Of a stretch of DNA of 64,000 nucleotides, positions 44,162-54,770 are shown piece by piece (position 1 is the first letter of the stretch; each line of letters opens with the position of its first letter). Source of the DNA: Ceratopteris richardii (lineage: Eukaryota > Streptophyta > Polypodiopsida > Polypodiales > Pteridaceae); the NCBI GenBank assembly GCA_020310875.1, contig CM035444.1, positions 21,724,272 through 21,788,271 of the forward strand, given 5' to 3'. The notes below the pieces were generated by a model, which searched no databases, had not been told where the DNA came from, and saw nothing but the letters and a program-made list of their open reading frames with translations. The position numbers and the translations under genes were made by a program.

Positions 44162-44710
44162 ATGACGTGCCTATTCAAAGGGCACGTGTGGTCAAGAGCC
44201 CAGGAATTCCAGAGACGGCTATCAACAGCAGGTCCTCCATCGAAGAAAATGAGAGGGATAGTCCAATTACCGTGTGCACAAGCAAGGGGAGCCACCACCA
44301 CACCAGAAGTTACCCCTCCCCAAACTCGACGTGTCCGACCATTTACGATTCGACTACCCAGACCAAGTGCAGAAGGTCCCAATCTGGTGTTCCCCCCAAT
44401 TCCATCAAACTTGGAGTTTCCACAGGGCTACACCCTGGTGGACCTCATTGATGAAGAAATTGCTAGGCTGATCAACGAATCGAACCTCGAGACGGAAGCA
44501 GAGCACACCCAAGAACCACAACCTACTACAACAACTTCAGCCCCGACCCAACCGGAAGTAGTAGAAGTAGAAGAGGATGAAGAAGAGACAGAAGAAGAAG
44601 AAGCAAACGAAGAACATGATCAAGAATATGACAAACTCGCAGAACTAGCAAGTGCCCCAGCATATTCGACACAAATAAAACGATTGTATCAGACCATGAA
44701 GCTCGTCTAG
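44162..44710 (+). pseudogene. E8 downstream ORF B (low-complexity)
   Basis: Proline/Thr-rich sequence leads into a Glu-rich run (about residues 135-165). It ends with a stop at 44708. In the same frame as 44750-46528, so one product broken by a stop is possible. Confidence 0.5.
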
Positions 44711-44749
44711 GAACAGCACAAACTATCGCTCGAAACAGGAAAGGTATTA

Positions 44750-46528
44750 ATGAGCCAAATGTTGGGAGAGGAAGGCGTGGATGAAATGTTTATTGAATCC
44801 ATGAACTTGCACGCGGACGCGGTGGGATTGGATGAGGCCATTCATTCAACTATGGCTTATATTCACCGATTTGAGAAACGAGTTCCTAACCGTCCCACTC
44901 GATCCGGCAAGCAAATTCACATCGATGTGTCAGAGCCAGGAGATACAACACATACAGAAGAACATCAGGCGGCACCACTTTCACCACCCTCCACACCTCT
45001 CACTACACAATGCACTTTACCACATGACACTACCACCCCCACTTCCACCATCACCACAGTTTTCATGGGAATTCCTCTCTCTCCAGGCATCCAATTCGGA
45101 GGAGTTACCATGCCCACTTTCACAATACTCTTCACGAACATCACATCCACCCCACCCACTGTCCCCATCTACACGGTCACACACACAGTTGACACCATGG
45201 AAACATCACCAGCCATAGCACCGCTCCCTCCCCCCACGCAGCCTAAATCTCCCATACCCCCTCCACCCACCTCACCACTTGTTTCAACCTCATTCACAAC
45301 TCCCTTTCCCTTTCCCATTCCCCCTGCATCTTCCCCTTTCCCTGCATTCTTTAATGTAAATAATACGTTTTTGACGTTACATCAATGTGTGTATCAACTT
45401 CAGAGTGAGTATCAGGCTCTCGAAGACCGTCATCGTCATCTGACTACGAATCACCAACAACTACAGAGACGGCTTACAACTATAGAAGATGAAAACACTG
45501 ACCTCAATCAACGCTATACCACACTTGAGCAGGCCCATCAAACCCTCCTGGAGGCACCCCAACCATCACAATTGCCAGGCGTCAAACAACTCGAAGCTTT
45601 ACTTGAAGTCTACCAAGCAGATAATCTAAGAGTCCGACGTAATTTGACCCTACTCAGAAAACACATGGCTACCGCCCTTGAAGAGAACAAGCGTCTACAG
45701 AAGCAAAACGAAGAAAACCTAGAAGCTGCAATGGAAGGCCCCCCGCACGAGATCGACCCAGAGCAGTTTAAAGCAGTCCCTTCAGATACAATGAAGACAA
45801 TCTTGGAAAGCTATGCCGATCTATTAGAAGCACATGATGATTTGGAAAAGGAACGGGATGCACTACGCCACCAGCTCAGGGAACAGGAGGAACAACCCAA
45901 GGTCATAGAGACAACCTCGACTTCAGAGGAAGTAAAGGCATTAACAGAGCAGGTGGCAGACTTGCAGAAGAAGTTACTGGAATATGAAAGACAACCCTCT
46001 CCAGTTATAGAACCAGAGCCAGATGAATTGGTACCCATTGAGGTGGATGAGTCGTATGAGGAACCATATGTTCCTATGCCGATGCCAGGAGGTCAGCAAA
46101 CCTCGGAAGGAATGGACACCCTGGAAGTCGAAGCACCCGAATGGCTTCAGACACTTGAAAATACAGCTAAAACCCATGAAGATCGAGTGGCAATCCAAAT
46201 CCAATCAATGGCTAAATTGGAAGACACTATTATAAAGTTAGAATATTTTCGTAGTATGTCTCATCACAGATGGATATCACGAATGATGATCAGTATGTGC
46301 CATATTGTGTACTTTTGGCAGATTATAACGCAGAGATTAAACAACGATGTGGCAAGGCTCCAATCTTTGCCACATAATTTGGCCCTGACGATATCCCGGA
46401 GAGTGCTAAAAAAGGATCCATTCATCAACCCACCTGGCGGATACGACTTTTGGAAACTTACCCTGAAATGGTTTGTACCTGGAACAACATGCCGCTATTT
46501 ATCAAATACAACCCTTGTTATGTTCTAG
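44750..46528 (+). CDS. E8 downstream ORF C, Pro/Thr-rich with long coiled coil (592 aa)
   Basis: An open frame of 592 residues. Residues about 60-210 are Pro/Thr/Ser-rich; about 215-425 have a heptad pattern with LEQAHQTLLEAP, LRKHMATALEENKRLQKQNE and VADLQKKLLEYE, a coiled coil. The C-terminal 80 residues change to aromatic-rich. A frame change to 46450 adds FIKYNPCYVLVLHKRTWP and other helical sequence. No transmembrane segment or signal peptide is evident, so I do not call it envelope-like. It has no counterpart in the usual gag-pol plan. Confidence 0.65.
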   Translation: MSQMLGEEGVDEMFIESMNLHADAVGLDEAIHSTMAYIHRFEKRVPNRPTRSGKQIHIDVSEPGDTTHTEEHQAAPLSPPSTPLTTQCTLPHDTTTPTSTITTVFMGIPLSPGIQFGGVTMPTFTILFTNITSTPPTVPIYTVTHTVDTMETSPAIAPLPPPTQPKSPIPPPPTSPLVSTSFTTPFPFPIPPASSPFPAFFNVNNTFLTLHQCVYQLQSEYQALEDRHRHLTTNHQQLQRRLTTIEDENTDLNQRYTTLEQAHQTLLEAPQPSQLPGVKQLEALLEVYQADNLRVRRNLTLLRKHMATALEENKRLQKQNEENLEAAMEGPPHEIDPEQFKAVPSDTMKTILESYADLLEAHDDLEKERDALRHQLREQEEQPKVIETTSTSEEVKALTEQVADLQKKLLEYERQPSPVIEPEPDELVPIEVDESYEEPYVPMPMPGGQQTSEGMDTLEVEAPEWLQTLENTAKTHEDRVAIQIQSMAKLEDTIIKLEYFRSMSHHRWISRMMISMCHIVYFWQIITQRLNNDVARLQSLPHNLALTISRRVLKKDPFINPPGGYDFWKLTLKWFVPGTTCRYLSNTTLVMF

Positions 46529-47190
46529 TCCTCCACAAACGCACGTGGCCCAAGTTTGCCATTGTTGTAAAGAATGTCAAAGGTTGTGCAAAGTGGTTAA
46601 ATTATGTCTATCTAGCACCTCCACAAGGACCTCCCACAGTTGCTTATATGATTTCTACAATCCATCACTGGAGCCTTCGACTACGGAACACACCTGATGT
46701 GATGGTACAAATGTGCATGAAAATCTTTGAATTAATGCTGATCACATTCAGGACATTCAAGAACATCAAGGACCCCCACTTCTCAAGAGTTGGCTTCACT
46801 GCAGGCAACCAAGACCTGGTATATGACATGAGCACTACCCCCTCAATAAAGGTAGTATATGCCTGGCACGCAAGAATAAAATACCTCCCAGCATGCTTCA
46901 AGCAGACCTTCGAGGAGATGTTCATCACAGGGTTCTGGGAATATCACTCAGAAATATTTGTACCCAAGCCCTCACATCTCCTCCAACTATTTGTTGTGGA
47001 GAGGACCATCCACTCAGATCAATTGCAGGTGCCCCATCCAGACATCCCAGGTCTAGTGGATTGGGATGCATTGTTAACAGACCTAGCACGGGGGTTGCAA
47101 TTAGAAGAACACCACCTTGCTTCCGATGTGGTTCAATATTATGTCCAACGCTCAGCTAGACAAGGGTCTGTCAGAGACGACAGACGTGAG
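46450..47190 (+). pseudogene. E8 downstream ORF D, continuing from ORF C
   Basis: 282-residue frame overlapping ORF C by about 80 nt; it runs through the polypurine tract into the LTR. Aromatic-rich, with FKNIKDPHFSRVGF, YAWHARIKYLPACFKQTF and FITGFWEYHSEIF. Its last 40 residues are encoded by the polypurine tract and LTR and so are accidental. No family recognised. Confidence 0.5.
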
Positions 47191-47201
47191 AGAGGGGGGG
47201 G
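47190..47201 (+). other. E8 polypurine tract
   Basis: GAGAGGGGGGGG directly before the 3' LTR. Confidence 0.85.
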
Positions 47202-47837
47202 TGTTGGCAGCAGTCAAGGCACCGAAGGACTCAAAAGACAAGGAAGCCAAAGAAGGGAGCTAGAGCGGAGAGAAGGCACAAGCAGACATACTAAGTAGTC
47301 ACCGAAGATCTGGCAAGTAGGCCATTCAAATTTTTCCAAAACAACATCTTCATAACAGTGATTCTCATCACTACAAATCATTGTAAATACCATTTTACCT
47401 TTTTGTAACTCCATTTTGTGCAAGCTGAGGAGTCCTCAAGCTTGAGGAGTATTAGAAGTATCATCATACCAATTTTCATGATTTTTAGACTCCGTTTGAG
47501 CCTCCAATTAGGCCCTAGAACCTAATTTTTAACTAGGCTGGACACTAGGTCTGGACAGGACCAAAAGCTAGTAAAAAACTATAAATAGAGCTAGAGAGCT
47601 CATTTTTGAGGTTAGCTTGTAATAGATTTGAACTTATACGAGCATTTTGGAAGTAATCTAAAAGAACTCCTTTGTCTTTCTCTTTGTCTTGTCGTGTGTG
47701 CGTGTGTGTGTATGTGTGTGCATGTTGGTGTGCTTCTCACTCACGCACTTGTGCCTTCACTTGTTCGAGGTCATCATACCATCCTCACGTCTTCCCGGAT
47801 TGACATTAAAGGAGGTGCTACTCATCATTGAGCTACA
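47202..47837 (+). repeat. E8 3' LTR (full)
   Basis: 636 bp, TGTTGGCAGCAGTC to GAGCTACA. Contains TATAAATA at 47580-47587, CT/GT-rich repeats near 47690-47720, and the 108-bp stretch missing from the 5' LTR. Confidence 0.93.
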
Positions 47838-47842
47838 ACCAC

Positions 47843-48228
47843 TCTTTGGGGGAGTCACCAAAGTTAAATGCACATCTTTCCGCCAGATCTTCCATAGGAA
47901 CTCACCTCGGATGGCATTCCACAGAGTCACGGAGCAGCCGATCACTTCTCCAAGCAAAGCTCGCTTCCAACTGATATGTTTCTAGAGTCTAAGTTTCTTG
48001 CCGACAATCTTCCTGACTTGGCATTTCAAATGTTCCAAGATTCCAAGATCTGGATGCCATGGATCGGGAACTAGATAGAGTCGTTTGTTCTGATACTAGC
48101 CGCCCACTTCCAACCTAGGTTGAAACTCGAATCCAAGGGTATCCAGAGTCCAAGCTTTGTTTTACACCTTCTGTAGTGATATCCTAAAATAAGAGATTGT
48201 CGAGATATCTTATATGAAATTGAAAGAG
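47843..48228. other. Short host interval between E8 and E9
   Basis: 386 bp between the target duplications of E8 and E9. It joins conceptually with sequence left of 33126. No gene recognised. Confidence 0.5.
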
Positions 48229-48233
48229 ATAAC

Positions 48234-48531
48234 TGTTATCATTACTGTCCATGTGAAAGGCCAAATGGCATTGGAAACTTCTTTGTATATGTTCTTTAAT
48301 AAAACATATAGTGGCCTGATCAGTCATAGAATGTAAGTTTGACTGTATTTTGTAAGACCTAAGAAGTCTGTCTTCATGCTCCCTGTGTACTGTGTTTTTC
48401 TACGTATTCTGCAGTCTCTATGCAGAGTATTGTGTGCGACCTTAGAAGCTCGATTTTCTACTCCGAGGATATCATCATGGAGATCGTGAGAAGGAGAGTG
48501 CATTGTGGAGCATCGCCATCGAAATACTTTA
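48234..48531 (+). repeat. E9 5' LTR
   Basis: 298 bp, TGTTATCATTACTGTCC to GAAATACTTTA. AATAAA at about 48298 may be a polyadenylation signal. Confidence 0.94.
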
Positions 48532-48532
48532 T

Positions 48533-48546
48533 TGGTATCAGAGCAG
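48533..48546 (+). promoter_or_regulatory. E9 primer-binding site
   Basis: TGGTATCAGAGCAG is the exact copia initiator-Met tRNA consensus. Confidence 0.93.
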
Positions 48547-48733
48547 TTCGATGCAAAAACTTTGTTCCTTTTGTGCAAGCGAAGTGAGCACCCCCCCTCC
48601 CTCCTGGCTTTCTCCAAGGCTTATGACTAAGGCGACGACCAAGGCATAGACCTTGGCATACCGAGTCACCGAAGTCAATGTTGGCACCACTTGCTGCGTG
48701 CAAGGGAAGACCTCAACGATCAAGGAATATAGA

Positions 48734-48832
48734 GGTTCCTGGTACTTTCCGGGAGGTCACCCATCCTAGTACTGTTCCCCTCGGAGCTCGCTTAACCGTG
48801 GCAATCTCTTGCCACTAAGCTACACTATTGTG
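48734..48832 (-). ncRNA. 5S rRNA-like / tRNA-like chimera in the E9 leader
   Basis: The minus strand from 48800 to 48734 shares with plant 5S rRNA the segment GTTAAGCG, then AGTACTAGGATGGGTGACCT and CC.GG.AAGT, covering the 5S A-box region and C box of the internal Pol III promoter. Just upstream (48832-48808) it reads TAGCTTAGTGGCAAGAG, resembling a tRNA A box. The 5' third of 5S is missing, so this is a derived element and not a functional 5S gene. It may be a SINE-like unit. Confidence 0.65.
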
Positions 48833-48839
48833 GTGTCTG

Positions 48840-49702
48840 AAGAAGGGGAAAGACTAAGGTTGACATTACCTTGAACATGTTTGGTCCCTCAAAGATTCAT
48901 TCGTTGCTTTCAAAGCCTATTTTTGAAGCATTTTTGGGGTGTCTTTTGGAGCCATTTTGGAGTACTTCGAAGAGTGTTCTTTGTACTTCTCTGACATTAA
49001 ATATCAGCCTTTGGGGCTGTCTTTTCAGCCACACTCATAAAACTACAGGTTTCTTGAAAAATTTCAGTTTTGGTGGGAGTAGCCGCTGCAAATTTATGCA
49101 GGTTTTTTGAGCCAAAAACATCAGAGTTGACAGACACTTGCAGGTGTTATTGGCTAGTTTTTGGGTTGTGCATTCAGCCTTTTAGTGTCATTTTACTGCA
49201 TAAATTGAGCACATACACATTATGTACGCTTCTATGGATATCGCTTATGTATGTCCATGTGGTCATTGATATAGCGGTTACGTTCTTTGTATAAAACCTT
49301 TTACATTTGAAAAAGAGGGTCGTGGTGAGGTTTTCGTAACTGGGAGACAACTAGATGTCGGGGTCTCTTCGATGATGCAGGTGGAAGACTTACCCAGCCT
49401 CGGCATAGGAGATGTATGATAGCTATTCATAGGTGCTCGATAAGCCTAGTTGGCTTCTATTGGGTAACTGATTATATGCAGTGGAGTCACTGATACACTA
49501 TGCAGGCAAACATGTTAGAACTTGCAGTTTTATGATATTTTCCACTAGTCATATGCTCATTTTGCAAAGGATACTTTGGCAAAATTTTCCAGATTTTTGG
49601 TTTTGTCAACTATACAATGGTCGATTTACTCCTTGATACACTTATTCGTTGGTGTTCGGACTCTTCTAGCTCCATTATCATTCCATTAAGCTCTCTACCA
49701 TC
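48840..49702 (+). other. E9 leader, remaining part
   Basis: About 860 bp between the 5S-like segment and gag with no recognisable gene. The whole leader of about 1.15 kb is long for a copia element. Confidence 0.6.
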
Positions 49703-50563
49703 ATGGCATCAGAGGTCTCAGGCACATCCGGTGGATCAAGGTCTAGTGCTAGTGTTCTGAGGAGGAGCTATAACTTGCAGGGCAAAGACCATTTTGAGAT
49801 CCAAAAATTTGATGGCACAAACTTTAATCTATGGAAGAATCAGATTAAAGATGTGTTGATTCAAAGGAGGCAATGGAAGCCAGTAAATGGAATTTCAAAG
49901 AAGCCTCTTGACATGGATGAAGATGATTGGGATGAGTTACATGAAATGGCCAGGTCTACCATTCACTTGCACCTAGCAGATAATGTTTACTTTATAGTAT
50001 TAGAGTGTGAAAGTGCAGAGGAGCTTTGGAAGAAGTTATGCAATACATATGAAAAAGAGACGGCATCAAATAAAGTCTATCTAATGAGAAAATTATATGA
50101 CCTTTGTATGAAGGACACAGATAGTGTTGTTGCTGATCTAAATGAGTTTGATGCTATATTCTCTCAGTTACAGGCTCAGAAAATGGATATGGATAATGAA
50201 ATGAAAGCAGTATTGTTGTTATACACCTTGCCTTCATCATGGGATACATTTTGCGCAGCTATTAGCAATAGTGCACCTGGTGGTAAACTCTTCTATGATG
50301 ACATATGTGAAGCACTCTTGAGTGAGGAGACTCGTAGAAAATCTATTGTTGGCACTCAGAGTGGAGATGCATATAATGTTTGTGATTCTTATCGAGGAAA
50401 GAATCAACAACATGTCAAGAGCAAGAACAAGGAAAAGCATGGTCAACAAAATAAGAGTAGAAGTAAATCAAGGAAAAGGGATATCGAATGCGATTATTGT
50501 CATAAGAAAGGACACATGAAGAAAGACTATTATGCATTAAAGAATGCTAAAGGTAAAGGATAA
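49703..50563 (+). CDS. E9 gag (open, 286 aa)
   Basis: UBN2-type gag. FEIQKFDGTNFNLWKNQIKD opens the domain; AEELWKKLCNTYEK and LYTLPSSWDTF follow. A zinc knuckle at about residues 261-274, CDYCHKKGHMKKDY, has the last cysteine replaced by tyrosine. A stop at 50561 cuts gag from protease in the same frame. Confidence 0.88.
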   Translation: MASEVSGTSGGSRSSASVLRRSYNLQGKDHFEIQKFDGTNFNLWKNQIKDVLIQRRQWKPVNGISKKPLDMDEDDWDELHEMARSTIHLHLADNVYFIVLECESAEELWKKLCNTYEKETASNKVYLMRKLYDLCMKDTDSVVADLNEFDAIFSQLQAQKMDMDNEMKAVLLLYTLPSSWDTFCAAISNSAPGGKLFYDDICEALLSEETRRKSIVGTQSGDAYNVCDSYRGKNQQHVKSKNKEKHGQQNKSRSKSRKRDIECDYCHKKGHMKKDYYALKNAKGKG

Positions 50564-51970
50564 AATGTTGATGGGTATGTTAAACAGTTACCTGCACCAT
50601 CTACTTCAACTGTGAAGATTGAAGAAATTAATGCTATTTGTGATGATGTTGATGTGTTGACACTTGATAGTACTATGCCAATTGAGGCCCTTATGGCTGA
50701 TTCTCTTTCCCACACCTGGCTACTAGATTCTGGTGCTTCTTTCCATGTGACACCACATAGATAATGGTTCTCTAATTATGCAGCAAAGTCTCTTCGTACC
50801 GTGAGACTTGGTGATTCTTACCAGTGTGATGTTGTGGGGATTGGAGACGTGGTTGTGCAGTTCATTGATGGTTCAAAATCTATACATAATGTATGCCATG
50901 TACCTAAGTTATCATGCAGTTTGATGTCAGTTGGTCAACTTGATGACCTTGGTTACAAGGTGGTCTTCTATGCTCAGTCCTTTTGCATATCAAAGGGCAA
51001 TATGGTTATTGTGAAAGGAAGCAAAGTTGGTTCACTTTATCCTTTATTTGTATCACAGAAAGAACACTTGTTAGTTGTTACTGAACAACGTATGGCTTGT
51101 ATTTGGCATGGTTGTTTGGCCCATATATCTCATAGTGGAATGGAAAATCTTTCTCGTTCTGGCTACTTACTTGTGTTATCTCTCTCCGATTTTTCATTTT
51201 GTGAGCATTGTCAATATGGAAAGCAAACTAGAAATGTGCATAGAACACACATTGACTCTTCAATTCAACCTTTAGATCTCGATCATACAAATGTGTGTGG
51301 TCCTATGCCGACTAGGTCCTTAGGTGGTTTTCTTTACTTTGTCACTTTCATAGATGATGCTACTAGAAAAGTTTGGGTATATCCCATCAAATCGAAGGAT
51401 GAGGTATTCCCTACTTTCAAAAAATGGCTTGCTTCAGTTGAGACTGAAAGAAGAACTAAGCTCAAGGCTTTACGTTCAGATAACATGGGTGAGTATATCT
51501 CACATGAATTCAACCTTTTTTGTCAGTCTAGAGGGATTTGTAGAGAGTTTGCAGCTCCTCATACCCCAATACAAAATGGTGTAGCTAAGATGATGAATAG
51601 AACTATTCAAGATAGAGTAGTCTCTATGTTGCATCATGCAAACCTCTCACAAGGCTTTTGGGTAGAAGCAGTATTGACTGCAGTTCATGTGATTAACCTT
51701 TCACCTAGTACTGCCAAAGGTTTGAAAGTGGCACAAGATATATGGACAGGGAAGCCACCATATTATGATCATCTTCGAGTTTTTGGGTGTGAAGAATATG
51801 TTCATATACCAAAGAATCTTAGACAAAAGTTGGATCATAAGTCAAAGAAATGCATTTTTCTTGGATATGGCCAAGAAGGACAATTTGGATATCACTTATG
51901 GGATCTTGAAACACGATCAGTGATCAAAAGTAGTGATATCATTTTCAATGAGTCTAAGATGCATAAATAG
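50564..51970 (+). pseudogene. E9 protease and integrase
   Basis: TWLLDSGASFHVTPH (about 50718) is the protease active site. After a stop at about 50762, the frame 50801-51970 is open for 389 residues: CHVPKLSCSLMSVGQL, IWHGCLAHISHSGM with CEHCQYGK (HHCC), LDHTNVCGPM, FVTFIDDATRKVWVYPIK and LRSDNMGEYISHEF. The catalytic glutamate in the NGVAE motif reads NGVAK, and a stop ends the frame at 51968. It could not integrate DNA. Confidence 0.88.
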
Positions 51971-53679
51971 CCCATTTTGGAGGTTGAAGTGAGAAGAGTG
52001 GTGTTTGAGGATACTAGTCCTCCGGTTAGCATGCATAAAAATGTTGCACATAAGGATGTTCAAGAGAATGTCCATTGAGATGAGTCTACACATATTCCTG
52101 TTCAGCAACCATTGAGACGTTATGCACGTGTCTGACATCCATGTGATAGATATGTTCCAGGTTTAGATTTTGTTATGCTAACAAATGCCGAAGAGCCTTC
52201 TTGCTACAAAGAGGTTATGCATACAAAGGATCATGTCAAGTGGGAGCGTGCCATGAAGAGTGATTTGGAATTTATTCACAAGAATGGTACTTGGGATTTG
52301 GTACCTTTGCCAAAGGGCAGGAAAGATTTACCATGTAAATGGGTATATAAGCTGAAATTCACATCAGATTGTGCTTCTCCAAAGTATAAAGCATGACTTG
52401 TTGCAAAGGGTTTAAGCAACAACATGGTGTTGATATCGAGGAAATCTTCTCTCGACTGGTCAAGATGACTACCCTGCGCATGTTGCTTGGATTCATTGTA
52501 ATGGAGGACTTAGAGTTAGTCCAAATGGATGTGAAAACTGCTTTCTTGCATGGAGATCTTACAGATGAGATCTATATGGAACAACCAGAGGGTTATGTAG
52601 TTCCTGGCGAGGAAAGTCTAGTTTGTAAGCTTAAGAACAACTTATATGGACTTAAATAGTCCCCTAGACAATGGTACCAAAAGTTTGATGCTTTTATGAA
52701 GTCTCAAGGCTATTCTCGAAGCAATGAGGATCATTGTCTCTACACAAAGAGATGCTCAGATGGCAACTTGATATGCTTGATACTTTATGTCGAAGATATG
52801 CTGATTGCTGGGAAGTCCTCTTATGATTTGTCAATTCTCAAAAAGAAGTTGAGTCAGACATTTTATATGAAGGATTTGAGGGATGCCAAACATATTCTTG
52901 GCATGCGCATTACTCATGATAGGAGCAAAAGATGCATATATTTGTCTCAAAGTCAATACATATCCAAAGTACTTCACAAGTTCAATATGCAGGGTGGAAA
53001 GGCATTGAGTACACCTTTACCCACATATGTGAAATTGAGCAAGGATGATTGCCCCAAATCAGATGAGGAAAAGGAATTCATGACCAAAATTCCCTATCAG
53101 TCTGTTGTTGGCAGTCTCATGTATGCGATGGTAGCTACGAGACCAGACATTGCATTTGCAGTGCGAGTTGTGAGCAGATATATGTCTAATCCTGGCAAGA
53201 AACATTGGGAAGTGGTCAAGATGATTTTAAGATATCTGAGTGGCACTAAGGACAAGTGTCTATGCTTAGGTAGAGGGAAAGCATTTGGTTACACAGATTC
53301 TGACTATGCTGGTAGTGTAGACAATCGTAAGTCTACATAAGGGTACATTTTCCATTTTGCTAGAGGTGCTATCTCATGGAGATCTCGTCTTCAAGAATGT
53401 ACAGTTGTTTCCACCACAGAAACAGAGTATGTTGCAGCAAGTGAGGCATGTAAAGAAGCATTGCGGCTTTCTCATCTTGCTTGTGATATGGGTTTAGCTC
53501 AGCATGTACCTCATTTGCTCAATGATAACCAGAGTGCCATTGCTTTGCCTAAGAATCCAGTCTATCATGCAAAGACCAAGCACATTGAGGTGAGGTATCA
53601 CTTCATTCAAGATTGTGTAGCCACTGAGCGCATTATTCTCGAGAAGGTTCACACTCGAGATAATGATGCAGTGCTTTGA
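51971..53679 (+). pseudogene. E9 reverse transcriptase and RNase H
   Basis: 52175-52396 holds the RT start (KGRKDLPCKWVYKLK), then a frame change at about 52393 to LVQMDVKTAFLHGDLTDEIY. A stop at 52658 follows NNLYGLK. LILYVEDMLIAG carries the active site, YVDD read as YVED. RNase H includes GYTDSDYAGSVDNRKST with a stop, STTETEYVAASEACKEA and YHAKTKHIEVRYHFI. The frame ends at 53679. Confidence 0.9.
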
Positions 53680-53872
53680 CTAAAGCTCTACCATAGGATA
53701 GCTTTCGACACTGTTGTGACTTGATGGGGGTTACTTGATTCATGATCTTACACAGTCACTTGTATACTATGTAACATGCCCATCAGGTGGGAGGTATACT
53801 TTGTATACTTACACTCAGATATTCTTTATCATTCTTTATTTTTCTCCCATAGTTACTTTGGCCATATTGGCC

Positions 53873-53885
53873 TTCAGTGGGAGAT
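53873..53885 (+). other. E9 polypurine tract
   Basis: CAGTGGGAGATT directly before the 3' LTR, the usual copia tract. Confidence 0.8.
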
Positions 53886-54184
53886 TGTTACCATTACTGT
53901 CCATATGAAAGGCCAAATGGCCATTGGACACTTATTTGTATATGTTCTTTAATAAAACATATAGTGGCCTGATCAGTCACAGATTATAAGTTCGACCGCA
54001 TTTTATAAGACCTAAGAAGTCTGTCTTCGTGCTCCTTGTGTACTGTGTTTTTCTGCGTATTCTGTAGTCTCTGTGCGGAGTACCGTGTGCGGCCTTAGGA
54101 GCTCGGTTTTCTACTTCGAGGATATCGTCGTGGAGATCGTGAGAAGGAGAGCGCACTGTGGTGCATCGCCATCGAAATACTTCA
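53886..54184 (+). repeat. E9 3' LTR
   Basis: 299 bp, TGTTACCATTACTGTCC to GAAATACTTCA. Confidence 0.95.
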
Positions 54185-54374
54185 ATAACTTTACATAAAT
54201 TAATGTCTACTAGCTTTTGAACTCTTTGCTATCCCATTCCCTATCTAAAACATCATCAATCTCTGAAATTGAAACTCTCTAATTCAACCACATTGTTTTT
54301 GTTTTCTATAATAACACATTTTTAAAACATGCCACAAAAGCGTGAATATGAAAAACCCATTGAATCTTTATTCT

Positions 54375-54767
54375 TCATGAAATTTGGCGTGGTGACATTG
54401 TCCTTTGAATGTCATCTTTTATTTTGCACAAAAAACTTGAAACTCTTGATTGATCAGGAGAATCCCAATTTAATGAAGAGATGCAAGGAGCAGGTAGATG
54501 TACAAGATTTCCATAAGCATTCCTCCCTGATGCTACCTCATAATCTGTAAAATAGACAAATAATTGAATATTATTGAAAAATGGAACAGATTTGTTTGCA
54601 TACAAAAGTTTTGCATAATCCTTATTAAGAACTTTGAATGTTCCTGTTAAGCATTCAATAGGTTTCCACTCTTGAACATTGGAAGGAAAAATATATGCAA
54701 TACAAAAATAGATAGCTTGTAATACAAAAACAATTGAAATTGATAAAAGAGCATTATTTAACTTCAC
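54375..54767 (-). other. Minus-strand ORF, possibly part of a host gene (unrecognised)
   Basis: 130 codons with an N-terminal hydrophobic run (LLSISIVFVLQAIYFCIAYI) and YGNLVHLPAPCISSL. The methionine is preceded on the minus strand by the possible exon 54771-55069 and its donor, so the start may lie inside an intron and the downstream part (from about 54655) in the next exon. No family recognised. Confidence 0.3.
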
Positions 54768-54770
54768 TTA

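Larger units (their letters stand above)
33131..47837 (+). mobile_element. Ty3/gypsy element E8 with extra downstream ORFs
   Basis: LTRs at 33131-33658 and 47202-47837 in direct orientation, flanked by a perfect 5-bp duplication ACCAC (33126-33130 and 47838-47842). The primer-binding site matches Asp tRNA, as in Athila/Tat-type elements. Gene order is gag, protease, RT, RNase H and integrase, which is gypsy-type, followed by about 4 kb of further ORFs. Total 14.7 kb. Coding regions carry stops and frameshifts. The 5' LTR is about 108 bp shorter than the 3' LTR. Confidence 0.95.
48234..54184 (+). mobile_element. Ty1/copia element E9, full length
   Basis: LTRs at 48234-48531 and 53886-54184 in direct orientation, flanked by a perfect 5-bp duplication ATAAC (48229-48233 and 54185-54189). 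The layout is primer-binding site, long leader, gag, protease, integrase, RT, RNase H, polypurine tract. Stops and one frame change break the coding sequence. It differs from families A and B in LTR sequence. Confidence 0.96.

Noticed and set aside
44750..46528. Envelope protein in E8 ORF C
   Set aside because: No signal peptide or transmembrane segment is visible; it is a coiled-coil protein instead.
48734..48832. Intact 5S rRNA gene
   Set aside because: Only the 3' part of 5S is present, and several positions differ; the 5' third is missing.
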